Shown here piece after piece: positions 24,400 through 36,260 of a DNA stretch of 64,000 bases. Made by a program: the position numbers and the translations under genes. How positions within the stretch are numbered: the stretch's first letter is position 1; every line of letters starts with the position of its first letter. Under the pieces are notes generated by a model. The model ran no database searches. It had not been told where the DNA came from and was given only the letters and a program-made list of their open reading frames with translations. Origin of the DNA: Epiperipatus broadwayi (Eukaryota; Onychophora; Udeonychophora; Euonychophora; Peripatidae); NCBI GenBank assembly GCA_028023455.1, contig JAQFVV010012498.1, positions 2,048,001 through 2,112,000 on the forward strand, in the 5' to 3' direction.

Positions 24400-26655
24400 T
24401 AGATGACAAAATATTGTTCAATGAAAAGTGAATGGGTTACTAAATCGTAAGGCACTTTGCTTAATTTGTAGGGAATTTATGCAAGTTTTAGATAATTTGA
24501 AAAGGCATTACATGCAAAAATATGTTGCCAAATTTAATGCATAAGAAAAATTGTGTCATAAAAACCAAATAGTGGAACTTAAAAGAATAAACATCTCAAC
24601 AAAATTCTTTTCAAAATATTAAATCTCTGCAGATTTCATTATAAAATACTAGTTATGTGACAGAATTTTTAATGAAAAAAAATCAAAACCATTTGCTGAA
24701 TGAGTTTATTAGACAATGTATGAAAAATATTCCAGATATAATTTGCACTGAAAAAAAGGATAATATTTCTAGAATCAATTGATCTCACTTAATTATAGTG
24801 AGGTGAATTAAAGAAATTGGAGCATCTACAAAAGATTGGAAAATAAAGCTAATAATTTTAAATTTTATGATTTGATGATTGATGATAGCATTAATTAAGG
24901 TACTATTCAACTTCACATTTCTATTAGAAGTATTGATGATGAATATAATGTCACTGAAGAAATGGCTTCTTTGGTATCATTAAATGATACAATTAAATAA
25001 AGGGATTTATAGCTAAAACCATTTTCTTTGACCATTGCAATATATCTTATATAGTTGCTAATAGTGCCCCTGCAATTGTAAAATTAATAGAAGAGGATGC
25101 AATAGGTGCCCAAAACCTATATTTTATGAGCAATCATTGCATAATATATCAAGAAGAATTAAAATTTAAAAATAAAATTTCAAAAATAAAAAAATTTAAA
25201 TTAGCTAAAACTTATCTTTGCATTCTGAAAATAAAAAGGTTTTATAGGACTAAATTTTGGAGGGAAAATAAAGTAAGGACAGAAAAACATATTTCAATTT
25301 AAAAAATAGTAACAATTGTTTATTACCATAACAATTGTTCATTACAATTATTTTTAAAAACTATCTATAAATGTAAATGTAATATACACATTAACATATC
25401 TTTTTACCATAGAAAAATAAATAACACCAAGCAAATTATCATCAACATTGTGAATTTTAAAAGATAAGGGATTGAATCATCATCAGTTGTAAGAATTTCT
25501 TAAAAGTATTGATGCTGACTATGATGAAATCATTAACTTTTCAGAAGTAAGATGACTAAATTGATACCAATGTTAAAAAGATTTTATAATTTGTGACATT
25601 ATCAAAGTTGATTATAGTTTTAAAAATATGTCTACGCTGGAACTTGATGATGAAAGCTTACATACAAGTTTAAGATTTTTAAATGGATTTAACTGCTTAT
25701 TTAAATGAGTCAAATATGCATCTTCAAGATTATAACCAACTTATTAATATAATGTTTCAAAACATAACAGTATTCCTAATAAAACTAAAATTATGGCAAG
25801 CTTAAATTAAAGGCAAACTATTTTATGCATTTGAACACATTGGTTCAGCACAGTTCAGAGAATAGCAAAAAATATGAAGTCTTGTTTTTTTTTTTTGATT
25901 TGCTATAAGGATTTGAAAATAGATTTCAAGATTTCCAAGAAAATAATATTTTATTATATTTATGATTTCATTTTTAATTAACATAGATGCATAGTTTTCA
26001 AGTGGAATGCATTAAGAAGTAATCTGACATTCAACTTAAAAAATAATGATCGTGTCTTTTTACTGGACTTTTAAAGATTTTATCTTCCCCTAGACAAATA
26101 TTTATTATTTCACAATTACACCTTATTCATGTCATTATTTTTTTGCAGCACCTACATTTGTGAGCAATTATTTTCAAGAATCAAACACATTAAGAGTAAA
26201 ACTAAAACCAAAATATCTGATGAGTATCTTGATAAATCACTGAAAATTGCAACTACTTTCATTAAAACAGATATTGTTGTATTAGTTTCTCAAGTACAAT
26301 GTGAAATATCCCACTAAATTTCTGTTAATCTCTTATTTTTATAATAAAAAAATATATATAAAAAAAAACATCAAAGACATTTTATTACTTCAATATGTAC
26401 ATTTTTTATATTAGTGATCACAAGCCCTGCTCATCGATTATAGAAAAATCTCTGAACAGGCTACTGCACAATTAGAATGAGCACATTTTTGTTTAGCTGT
26501 GGTGACAAATATAAAAATTAATGATGTACCTTTTTTTTTTTTTAGCTTATCAGCTTTCAATAGTTTTTGTGTATGTAATGTGTGGCCCAAGACAATTCAT
26601 CTTCTTCCAATGTGGTCCAGAGTCACATACAGGTTGGGCATTCCTGCTGTAGAAT
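24400..26655 (+). pseudogene. dead hAT transposase of the GTF2IRD2/ZBED type
   Basis: A decayed DNA transposase is spread over three frames. Near 24410-24530 a fragment reads as a BED-type finger (…CLIC…LKRHY…). Near 24920-25010 a fragment reads like FTFIRSIDDEYNVTEEMASL. Near 25060-25150 another reads ANSAPAIVKLIEEDAIGAQN followed by NHCIIYQEEL, matching the catalytic-domain region known from GTF2IRD2-like hAT proteins. A 'VNF…GLNHHQ' relic lies near 25450. The C-terminal dimerisation segment CEQLFSRIKHIKSKTKTKIS is still open at 26129-26317. Many frameshifts and stops make it inactive. A right terminal repeat reading inward 'caggaatgcccaacctg' occurs at about 26634-26655. The left one was not found. 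Confidence 0.75.
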
Positions 26656-26824
26656 AAATTATATAATGAGAGTTATGGATTGTTAAAGCAAAAGTGAACC
26701 TATGTAATAACATTTATATATAAAATTCTACTGACAGTGTAATAAAAACAATATTGGTTTTTATATGTAAACTAATCAATCAAAGTGCCACTGGCCATGT
26801 TTTCCAACCAACCACAGCAATTGT
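26656..26824. other. short AT-rich spacer
   Basis: Nothing recognised. Confidence 0.4.
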
Positions 26825-27115
26825 TGTTTGTTCTGTAAGAAGCGACATCAAACGGAAGGTAAATGAAGCATACTATATAGCAAGAGATCCAACATCAATC
26901 AATAGACGAGATGCATGTTTTTCTCTCACTTGAAAACGGTCTCTTTAATTACCTTATATTAATTTGCATATATTTGCATGTTACATTCGTATAGTTCTCA
27001 ACACTTTAGTAGCTATGATTATGGGAGCATAAAGCCTCTCGAAAGCGCTCAGCTCATAAAATTGCAGAGTAAAATAATACTCTTCATTATCTGTCTGCCA
27101 AGCACATATATATGT
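26825..27115 (+). repeat. Penelope-tail-like repeat, copy 1
   Basis: This segment is less AT-rich than its surroundings. It holds 'tttgcatat' twice, then 'tatgattatgggagcataaa' and 'gcctctcgaaagcgctcagc'. A similar order (two 'tttgcatatta' blocks, a small hairpin, then 'gccttcgaaaacgttcgg') is seen at 36760-37030. A small hairpin followed by a tcgaaa-cg motif is a habit of Penelope-like 3' ends, so it may be an eroded element tail. Confidence 0.35.
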
Positions 27116-28660
27116 TTTATGGATTACATGCTAATAAAGTAAATATTTAATTAAAATAATTAAATAAAAAACAGTTTGATTTTATTTAATTAAGTAGAGG
27201 TTGCTTTTTTTCAAAACACTATTGTATATTGAAAATTTTGATAACTTTTAAATTTTAGCGCTAATCAGTAGATCTTCACTTTTTTCTACCAGTAAGCAAA
27301 CTGATCATGATCTTATTCTTCAAACCACTACTTTCTCCTCCTTAGAAATTAATTTAAATGCTTTCGTGTTCATTGATAATATGATAATATTATAAATTTA
27401 ACAGTAAAAAGAAAATGACACAATTGGTGAGAAGAATTTTAAAAAAAAGTGCCCTAAATAAAAACCTGTTAATTAATTTGTGCGCGTATTTTTAGACGAA
27501 TCTATAGTCTGTAATGTGCGTAGCATTTTTGTCAAATAGCAAAAATCATAGCTGACTAATAATGTATTTTTAACCCGTTAAAAGATTAGATAAAAAAGAG
27601 GTTAAAAAAATATTTTCTTTCTTTATTGAGTTTTAACGATCAATAAACCAATCAAAGGTAGTAATTTCTAGATTAAATTTTTTTTATAAAATCTCACATT
27701 TTGAAAGTATTTGAAAACTTTTAAATCAATTCAAGAAATTTACTTACACTTCTAGAAGATTAAAAAAAGTCTAATGAAAATCTCAAATTAAAGAAAACCG
27801 ATATAGCAATGTTTTTAAATAGAAATCGGATAATAATTATATAGATCAGGCAGATAATGGTTTTAATAATAATAAGTTATATATATATATTAAAAAAATT
27901 AAGCATATCAGAAGTGACTATTACAAATAATATCACCACAATCAATAGCAATAATAAATTATTTATAATATTGTAATTTTCAATCTCATTGAAACAATGA
28001 TAATCGTTAATTCTTTATTATCAGAATATTTTACTGCTGATTATTTGTTCTTCAGTTTGAGAAGAAAATGTTTATAAAATATATAAAAAAAACATCTCTG
28101 GCTCATTCAAATCAATCCTTTTACAATGGTTTTCCATTCTTTCATAATATCCTTTCATTAAAAAAATATGTAAAAAGCTATTAAATAGATTAGACTAGCA
28201 ACTAACCTAGTTTCTATCAAAAACCTTAAATTGAGATATTCTTTCTGGATATTCAACAAGCATTATTTCAAGCCATGAAAAATTATGGTATAAATTGACT
28301 TCTTGTAAAAGTTTTAATTTAGATCCAACAATAAAATCCAAGTGAGTTTTGGATTTCCAGATGTTATTGGAATACCATCAAGATGTTCAAATCATCATGG
28401 CTGCTGTGCTTACTTGCTTCAGAAGTAGAATTTTGCAGCTTTTGACTTTTGTAGATGTAGCAAAAACAAACCATTTTATGTTTAATGAGCATAATTGAAG
28501 GACTTCATGAATATATCATATAGTTGAAATCTTTACTATTTTTATAATATTGGTTAATATTTAATTCATATACTTAATAAATAAATAAAGTAATAATTAA
28601 ATATAATACTGGTATAACGTTTACATTTGTAATAAATGTGCTAAATTTAAAATCAAAATA
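27116..28660. other. AT-rich noncoding DNA
   Basis: No gene or element recognised between the repeat and the Penelope palindrome. Confidence 0.5.
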
Positions 28661-30399
28661 TTTTATATATATATGTGTGTGTTATACTTAATGTTTTCAC
28701 GGTTATATGATGTAGATAAATTATAACTTTTTGGGATATACCATGTATTATTTTCCGTTGAGCACCGATATTTTGACGGAATAGCAACTGCCATTTTCAA
28801 GGTTAACTTTTGAAAGCAAAACCGTTAGATCTTAACAAATAACGTGACTGGGTGCGAGATGAGAAATGAGATTCCAGTTCAGCATTCACAATATGAGGCT
28901 TATCAAAATGTTTATTTCCCTCAGTATTTTTATCTGTTAATTTTAAGTTAATATTGGATAAAATGAGAGGTTTCCACATAGCTGGAATATGTTGTGCTTC
29001 ATCAATTCTATTTACACCAGTAGGTCTCTTTAATATTTCAATTGACTCTCTCATGGTTTTTAAATCATATCTTTCCAAATTAGCAAGTATTTTTGTATTG
29101 TCAATATTAGGTTTGTGACCAGTTTCTAAATAATGGGAAATAAAAACTGATGTGCTAATTTTTTGATGAAAAACATTTTTATGTTCCTTAATTCTGACAT
29201 TAATTCATCTATTAGACTGACCCACATAGCCTCTTGAGCACTGGAAACATGGAATTTCATAAACTCCTTGGTGTTCCAAAAGTATTCTGTCTTTAGGTTT
29301 ATACAAAAAATCACCAATTTTTTGCCAGTAGAAAAAGTGGTCTTTATATTAAAACATGATAGTCTTCTACTGATTTTATCAGTAAACCCCCCTAATGTAA
29401 GGCAAAATTACTCTATTAAAAGAAGAATTATCAATTCTATCCTCTTTTTTTTTTTAGTATTAATGTTATATAAAGCCCTCCATATGATGTTTTTATTATA
29501 ATTATTAGAAAACAGAATACTTTTTGTAAGTTCTATTTCTTGAGAAAGATGTTCTTTATCAGATAAATTATAAACTCTAGTGAAAAGATTTTTAGCTCAG
29601 AAAAAAATTGTGAAGGATGATGATGAGAATTAAAATCAAGATATCTGTTTGTATGAGTGGATTTTCTGTAAACTGATATTGACAATGTTTCATCACATTT
29701 CCCTGCAATTAAAACATCCAGAAAAAAAAAGTGATCTGTTATTTTCAACTTCCATAGTAAATTTAATATTTGGATGCCAATTATTTATAAAAGCAAGAAA
29801 AGAATTTAAAGAATCAATTCCATGAGGCCATAGGACAAAAGTATCATCCACATATCTAAACCAAATAGAAGGTTTTTTAGTAGCTGCACATAATACTTGA
29901 CTTTCAAAATTGTCCATGAAAAGATCAGCAATGACAGGTGACAGTGGGGATCCCATATAAAGTTCTTTAATTTGTTTAAACAGTTGAGAATTATAAACAA
30001 AAAATGTATTTTCAAGGCAATGTTTTTGCTAAAGGAATAATAAAATCAGGTAAATCACTGTACTGAGCTATTATATTTAATGCTTCTTCAACAGGAATAT
30101 TAGTAAACATAGAAGAAATATCAAAACTAACCAATAAATCAGTTCCAGTTAGTTTTAAGTTTTTAATTATTGAAATAAAATGGCTTGAATTTTTAATTCT
30201 TGAAGGAATCTTGTCTGTCAATGGCTGTAAGCATTGGGTTAAATATCGAGCCAAAGCATGTGTGGGAGAGCCTATAGCACACACTATAGGTCGCAACGGT
30301 ATCTCAGGTTTATGAATTTTAGGCAAACCATAAAATTTAGGATATAATGAAGAACCTTCTCTTGGAGAAATTTTAATTTTCATATTTTCATCTATACTA
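28661..30399 (-). pseudogene. Penelope-like element, left arm of palindrome (minus strand)
   Basis: A 5'-truncated Penelope-like retroelement reads leftwards. RT fragments lie at 30012-30383 (FYGLPKIHKPEIPLRPIV, then SFDISSMFTNIPVEEAL with motif A Asp) and 29693-29956 (GSPLSPVIADLF motif B, FRYVDDTFVLW motif C with YVDD). A C-terminal GIY-YIG nuclease relic reads VYEIPCFQC..GYVGQSNR near 29205-29265, with a TGA just after it (tca on the plus strand at 29205-29207). The protein tail is at 28803-29078. Frame breaks sit at the T5 run 30023-30027, at a longer T/A run near 29720-29730 and near 29590. The first break and the TGA are also present in the right arm, and the second and third are private. 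The region N-terminal to the RT palm is missing. The outer end runs into TA/TG repeats near 28670. Confidence 0.85.
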
Positions 30400-30415
30400 G
30401 AACGTTTAGTATAGA
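30391..30415. repeat. centre of the Penelope inverted repeat
   Basis: 'tctatacta' and 'tagtataga' face each other across the 7 bases 'gaacgtt', and the arms continue outward without a gap for more than 1.7 kb on each side. Two independent insertions with unrelated DNA between them are therefore excluded at this point. Confidence 0.95.
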
Positions 30416-32098
30416 TGAAAATATGAAAATTAAAATTTCTCCAAGAGAAGGTTCTTCATTATATCCTAAATTTTATGGTTTGCCTAAAATTCATAAACCT
30501 GAGATACCGTTGCGACCTATAGTGTGTGCTATAGGCTCTCCCACACATGCTTTGGCTCGATATTTAACCCAATGCTTACAGCCATTGACAGACAAGATTC
30601 TTTCAAGAATTAAAAATTCAAGCCATTTTATTTCAATAATTAAAAACTTAAAACTAACTGGAACTGATTTATTGGTTAGTTTTGATATTTCTTCTATGTT
30701 TACTAATATTCCTGTTGAAGAAGCATTAAATATAATAGCTCAGTACAATGATTTACCTGATTTTATTATTCCTTTAGCAAAAACATTGCCTTGAAAATAC
30801 ATTTTTTGTTTATAATTCTCAACTGTTTAAACAAATTAAAGGACTTTCTATGGGATCCCCACTGTCTCCTGTCATTGCTGATCTTTTCATGGACAATTTT
30901 GAAAGTCAAATATTATGTGCAGCTATTAAAAAACCTTCTATTTGGTTTAGATATGTGGATGATACTTTTGTCCTATGGCCTCATGGAATTGATTATTTAA
31001 ATTCCTTTCTTGCTTTTATAAATAATTGGCATCCAAATATTAAATTTACTATGGAAGTGGAAAATAACAGTTCACTTTCTTTTCTGGATGTTTTAATTGC
31101 AGGGAAATGTGATAAAACATTGTCAATATCAGTTTACAGAAAATCCACTCATACAAACAGATATCTTGATTTTAATTCTCATCATCATCCTGCACAAATT
31201 TTTTCTGTAGCTAAAAATCTTTTTACTAGAGTTTATAATTTATTTGATAAAGAACATCTTTCTCAAGAAATAGAACTTAGAAAAAGTATTCTGCTTTCTA
31301 ATAATTATAATAAAAACATCATATGGAGGGCTTTATATAACATTAATACTAAAAAAAAAAGAGGATAGAATTGATAATTCCTCTTTTAATAGAGTAATTT
31401 TGCCTTACATTAGGGGGGTTACTGATAAAATCAGTAGAAGACTATCTTGTTTTAATATAAAGACCACTTTTTCTACTGGCAAAAAATTGGTGATTTTTTG
31501 TATAAACCTAAAGACAGAATACTTTTGGAACACCAAGGAGTTTATGAAATTCCATGTTTCCAGTGCTCAAGAGGCTATGTGGGTCAGTCTAATAGATGAA
31601 TTAATGTCAGAGTTAAGGAACATAAAAATGCTTTTCATCAAAAAATTAGCACATCAGTTTTTACTTCCCATTATTTAGAAACTGGTCACAAACCTAATAT
31701 TGACAATACGAAAATACTTGCTAATTTGGAAAGATATGATTTAAGAACCATGAGAGAGTCAATTGAAATATTAAAGAGACCTACTGGTTTAAATAGAACT
31801 GATGAAGCACAACGTATTCCAGCTATGTGGAAACCTCTCATTTTATCCAATATTAACTTAAAATTAACAGGTAAAAATACTGAGGGAAATAAACATTTTG
31901 ATAAGCCTCATATTTTGAATGCTGAACTGAAATCTCATTTCTCATCTTGCACACAGTCACGTTATTTGTTAAGATCTAACGGTTTTGCTTTCAAAAGTTA
32001 ACCTTGAAAATGGTGATTGCTATTCCGTCAAAATATCGGTGCTCAATGGAAAATAATACACGGTATATCCCAAAAAGTTATAATTTATCTACACACAT

Positions 32099-32131
<33 letters not shown>
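30407..32131 (+). pseudogene. Penelope-like element, right arm of palindrome (plus strand)
   Basis: This is the mirror copy reading rightwards and the better preserved one. RT fragments are at 30423-30794 (N-terminal palm, SFDISSMFTNIP) and 30850-31368 (GLSMGSPLSPVIADLF, then FRYVDDTFVLW). A GIY-YIG-type endonuclease relic follows at about 31535-31660 (VYEIPCFQCSRGYVGQSNR, then a TGA at 31597-31599, then VRVKEHKNAFHQK). The C-terminus is at 31726-32001. Frame breaks occur at an A5 run (30779-30783), an A10 run (about 31350-31360) and near 31485. Penelope elements normally encode RT plus GIY-YIG in one long ORF, and the N-terminal third is absent here. The tail '…ccttgaaaatgg…tccgtcaaaatatcgg' (32002-32040) is a typical Penelope 3' end. 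The element is inactive. Confidence 0.88.
32090..32131. repeat. (CA)n(TA)n tract at the outer end of the right arm
   Basis: A CA/TA dinucleotide run mirrored by (TA)n(TG)n at about 28662-28682 on the other arm, so the microsatellite belongs to the duplicated unit or its target. Confidence 0.8.
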
Positions 32132-33120
32132 GTCTCATTAAAAAGCTTTTATATTTAAATTTATCATTACAAACTAATCTGCAATTGGCATTGCTTTTCT
32201 GCACTTAATTTTCAAAATCTTTAGTTATAAATTATTTTCTTCACTGGTATCTTCTTATTAAAAAAATCTAAAATTTTAATGCATCAAATATTTCTTTTCC
32301 AAAGCTTGTAATTACTTCAATTACTATTGGCATTATTAAGTTGAAAAATTTGGAAAAATAAAAAAGGAATAGCACTAATTATTCATAGATAAGTGGTGCT
32401 ATAGCACATCAAATGTATAGAGTGGCAATGCAGCACAGTGATGGTGCTTCATTGAAATTTTGTGTTCTTTTTAATATTACATAAAAACTACAAGCATGAC
32501 ATCAACAGAAATCCCAGCATTTATTGCATTTTTCAATTTTTTTTAAAATGGTGTCCATTATGGTAAAATCTGAAAAAAAAATTGGATTTTTTATGAATAT
32601 TTTTATGGATAAGTTCATTTAATTTTTTACTTTTTCCTCAGTTTACTAATTTTTATGGAAAATATAAAAGCAGAAATTTTTAAACAGCCAAAGAGTGTAC
32701 TGTAATAAATTAAAAATACAGCGATAATTCACATTTCAAGGACTTCACAATGTAATCAGAACATCGGGTTGTAGGTAATAAAATTTTTTATTTTTTAATT
32801 ATTTGAATAGTAAATTTTTAAAATTATTTGATAAAATATGTGTATGCATTTGTATTGGTGTCTGTGTAATATATAAATTATATATCATTTATTCTCTTTA
32901 TTATACATATATAAATTAAAAAATTTGTATCCAAATATAACAAAAGTAGCTTATGTAATTTTGGGGCTCTGATCTATGTAATTTTCTAGACATAATGATT
33001 CTCAAAAGGTTTAATAATTTATACTATGTTTATTTTACTATATTTATTACTATGTTTATATATTACTGACTAGGTTTGAAATTGCAGGTTTGTGTTTATA
33101 TAAGAAGTAATTTTTATATA
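32132..33120. other. AT-rich noncoding DNA
   Basis: No gene or element recognised. Confidence 0.5.
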
Positions 33121-34048
33121 TACCTGGATCTTGTTTTATGTGACAGATAGGTTCCACAGAAAACTCACATTAAAAAAAAATCACACAAAAATAGACTTAA
33201 CTTACCTTGAAAAATGGGGGATAGGTGCTGTAATTTTTAGAATTTACAAGAAAAAATTACTTTAAAATTCGCATTAAAAAATAAACAAATAAAGTATGAC
33301 TAATAAAAAATTTCAAATATTTGAAAAAAATTAATACAAGACAAACTTTTTTTACTTTTTTTATTACTACAGTATTTAATTTTAAATTTTTCATACATAT
33401 TTTAATCATTACCACTAGCGTTTGTTTGTAAACTGGTAAGAAATCAGATTTAATGTGATGTGATGTATTGTGGCTTCTCCTTAAACGAAGTCAAGAATCT
33501 CTCAGCAATTATGCCCAGAAAAACCTGTTAGCCACTTTATTTTTATTTGTGATGTGATGTACAACTAGCACCACTTTCATTCTTGTGCTGTGTTAATGGT
33601 TTTCTGTTTCTATATTAAAAAAATGACATCACAATCAAAACAAAAAGATTATCATTAGAAAGATTATTTTCAGATTATAAAATCTTGGTTTTTTATTTTA
33701 AAAATCTAAAAGATTATTTATTTTTGTTATATATAACAAAATACATTTTAAAAGTTTAAATTTTTGAATATTTATTGCTATATTTTTATATGTAAGTATA
33801 AATCTACTATTATTATTTACTCATTAGTATAAATAAGTTATTTACATAGAAGCTAAGTTCCAAATACAGCTTCAGGCCATATTCACATTAGTTGCTAATA
33901 TATTTCAAGTCAAAATAATTTATTAAGAATTTAAATTTCTTGATATCTAATAAATATAGTAAAATATGAAAGATATTAAGAAGAAACATGAATTGCATAA
34001 CTTCAAAATCACATTAAAATAATCCACATAAAATGAAAACCAGGTGTA
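33121..34048. mobile_element. nonautonomous TIR element (MITE-like), copy 2
   Basis: The left end 'tacctggatcttgttttatg' and the right end 'cataaaatgaaaaccaggtg' are inverted complements over about 24 bases. It shares many internal blocks with 12764-13625, in the same order and orientation. The mirrored similarity continues for about 12 bases outside the TIRs ('aatttttatata' on the left, 'tatataaaatta' on the right). There is no coding capacity. It is probably mobilised by a Tc1/mariner-type transposase, given TA at the borders. Confidence 0.75.
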
Positions 34049-35454
34049 TATAAAATTAAGGTATTATAGAGCAGTACAATGTAAATTTTAGGACTGATTA
34101 TCAAATATACAGAAATTTTGCATTTGACAAAGCAATCACAAAATTTACTGGGCATAGTACCTTGTAAAAATATAAACACTTAAACTAATAAAGAGATATT
34201 TCAAATGGTGTGTGTGGAGATAACCACAATAATTATGTTTATACCACATGAAATTGTATGCAGGTAAAGAATCAAATTCTGATTCTTGCCCATGCCTTGG
34301 TACTCATGCTGTGGAGTCAGTAGTTTTGCCACATTTTGCATCACATTATTTTCAATTCTATAGTTAGCAAATGAGGTATATGCAAATAAATTATATTTTT
34401 GTGGGCCAATAAATATAACAAAATAGCATCACTGGTGTGCATAAAGAATGTAAACATAACTGATGTACACAAAAAATATAAAATGAAGAGATGAAAGTCA
34501 TTTTATTAGTGATACATACAGTAACCTGCAATTTCTAGTTTTAGATAGGCAAAAAGCCAATTGCTATGATGACAAATGCATATCCATCTTCTGGAAATTA
34601 TTTACTTTGTATCTTTTATTAGGATTAATCTTTTTTTATAGACACCTTTGAGATTTGTCACCTTTGGGATACAAGATAAAAATAAAGAATTCTTATGTGA
34701 ATACATCTGGAGATTCTAAAGTTATGGATTATCTAAGGCAAGAAGTATTATGGTTTGAAAGATAATTTTGTGAGAAATACAAAAAAATTATTAATGAAGA
34801 TGTAATTTATATTTAGTTAATGATAAATTAGAAATTATGGACAAACAATAAAGTAATAATTATGTCGGATGTTGAAATTTCTTTTTTTCTCATTTCTTAA
34901 ATGGTTATCATTACTTATTTTAATCTTATTGGTTTCCTTAGTTTTTCTAATTTCAATCAATGTAAAGCTTTTTGCTCTAACATTATTACAACGGAAGTTA
35001 TTGTGAAAATGGTGTCCCAAGCCAGTTTTTTAAAAATTCAGTATGGCAGCCTGGACATTATACAAGATAAACCAAATGACATAATACATAAATTTTATCT
35101 TTAAAAAGATCAGTACATGAATTGAAAATTTTATTTGAATAGCTTGGTTGTAAAATAATTACTGTATATATATTCAGGATCTAGCAGATCAACTTTGCAT
35201 CTGATATAAACCTTAAAAACTGCACATTTTAAAATTATTGAAAATACTTTTTCAAAAGGATCTACTGAATAAAATAATAGATATAAAATGAGGGAAAATG
35301 TATCAAATAAAAATATTTATAAAAATATTTTTCAAACGTAATGTCTCATTTTAATTTCTATTTCAGTTTGTCACCTGAAGTAGTTGCCTCATTAATTCAT
35401 TTATTTTGAATAGATATATAGGCAGGCCATGATTAATGCAAAATGGAATTGTGT
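34049..35454. other. AT-rich noncoding DNA with one less random stretch
   Basis: No recognised gene. Around 34880-35105 both strands stay open for more than 60 codons, and the base composition is less biased ('acaacggaagttattgtgaaaatggtgtcccaagcc' region). I do not recognise the peptide. It may be part of a dispersed repeat. Confidence 0.4.
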
Positions 35455-35470
35455 TATATTTTAATTTTTT

Positions 35471-35569
35471 TTCCCATGTGTCAAAGCATCGGCCGGGAAG
35501 CGAATCCGCGAACCAGGAACAACTGCTTGTAAAGCAATCGTGCTGACCACTCGGCCACTAATGCTTGAC
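35471..35569 (-). mobile_element. short tRNA-derived SINE, copy 1, with target-site duplication
   Basis: On the minus strand it starts 'gtcaagcattag' and continues into a perfect Pol III A box, 'tggccgagtggtc'. It has an anticodon-like loop 'tttacaa', a T-arm-like region with a degraded B box, the acceptor 3' side 'ccgatgc', a short 'tttgacacatggg' trailer and a poly-A tail. Flanks are an exact duplication 'tatattttaattttt' (35455-35469 and 35570-35584). The unit is only about 99 bp and is essentially a tRNA with a tail. The long variable region suggests a class II (Ser/Leu-like) tRNA. It is related to 42435-42546. Confidence 0.85.
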
Positions 35570-35584
35570 TATATTTTAATTTTT

Positions 35585-36260
35585 AATATTGATTGACACA
35601 AGTCTTTATTTAATGTGAGAAAAAAATTAATAAACTTAACATACAAATGCAATCAAGTTTCACCAATCAAAATCTTAACTTGCTTTGATGTCAATTAATG
35701 TTATTTCTCACTGCAGTATTTATACTACAATCTCAGTGTTGATTTTATTTTTTTATAAAACGCTGTTCATAATAATAAATAAGGAGAAAAAGCAGTTGCT
35801 GTGGTAATATCAAAAACAATAATAACAAAAGGCTTATGATTATATCAAAACAAAAAAGAATTCATCAAGATACAGATATGTAAAATGATTTAAAAAAAAA
35901 GAGAAAATAATTCAAACTACAATGCTTTTCTTTAATTATTATTTTTGTGTGAAAATTTTTTAAATATTATTTTTTGTTTAATAACTACACTTTTTATTTG
36001 AGATAAAGCTTGAAATAATAATTACTTTTTTTGTCTTTTGCTGTTATACTACATTAGTAAATAGATGGAAAACTTATGTTTAAAATAATGCTTATCCATA
36101 TTTTCATTGAGTTGGAACACTTTTTTCTCAGAAAGCATTATTCGCACTATATATATATGCACATGTTAATAACAATATAAAATTGTTTAAAGTATATATA
36201 ATAAAATCTTTTATAGATATCCTTAAAAATTCTACATTTCTATTTTGTAACTACAGTTAT
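35585..36260. other. AT-rich noncoding DNA
   Basis: Nothing recognised. Confidence 0.5.

Noticed and set aside
29126-29317. Minus frame 29126-29317 and its plus mirror 31400-31678 as distinct proteins
   Set aside because: Over most of their length they are out-of-frame readings of the Penelope GIY-YIG region. The domain reads correctly in a neighbouring frame.
28661-32131. Hammerhead ribozyme in the Penelope termini
   Set aside because: Known for some Penelope elements, but I could not find the conserved core (ctgatga...gaaa) at the ends of either arm.
35471-35569. Functional tRNA gene on the minus strand
   Set aside because: The T arm is degraded, a poly-A tail and exact target-site duplication are present, and a related diverged copy exists at 42.5 kb. 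A SINE explains it better.
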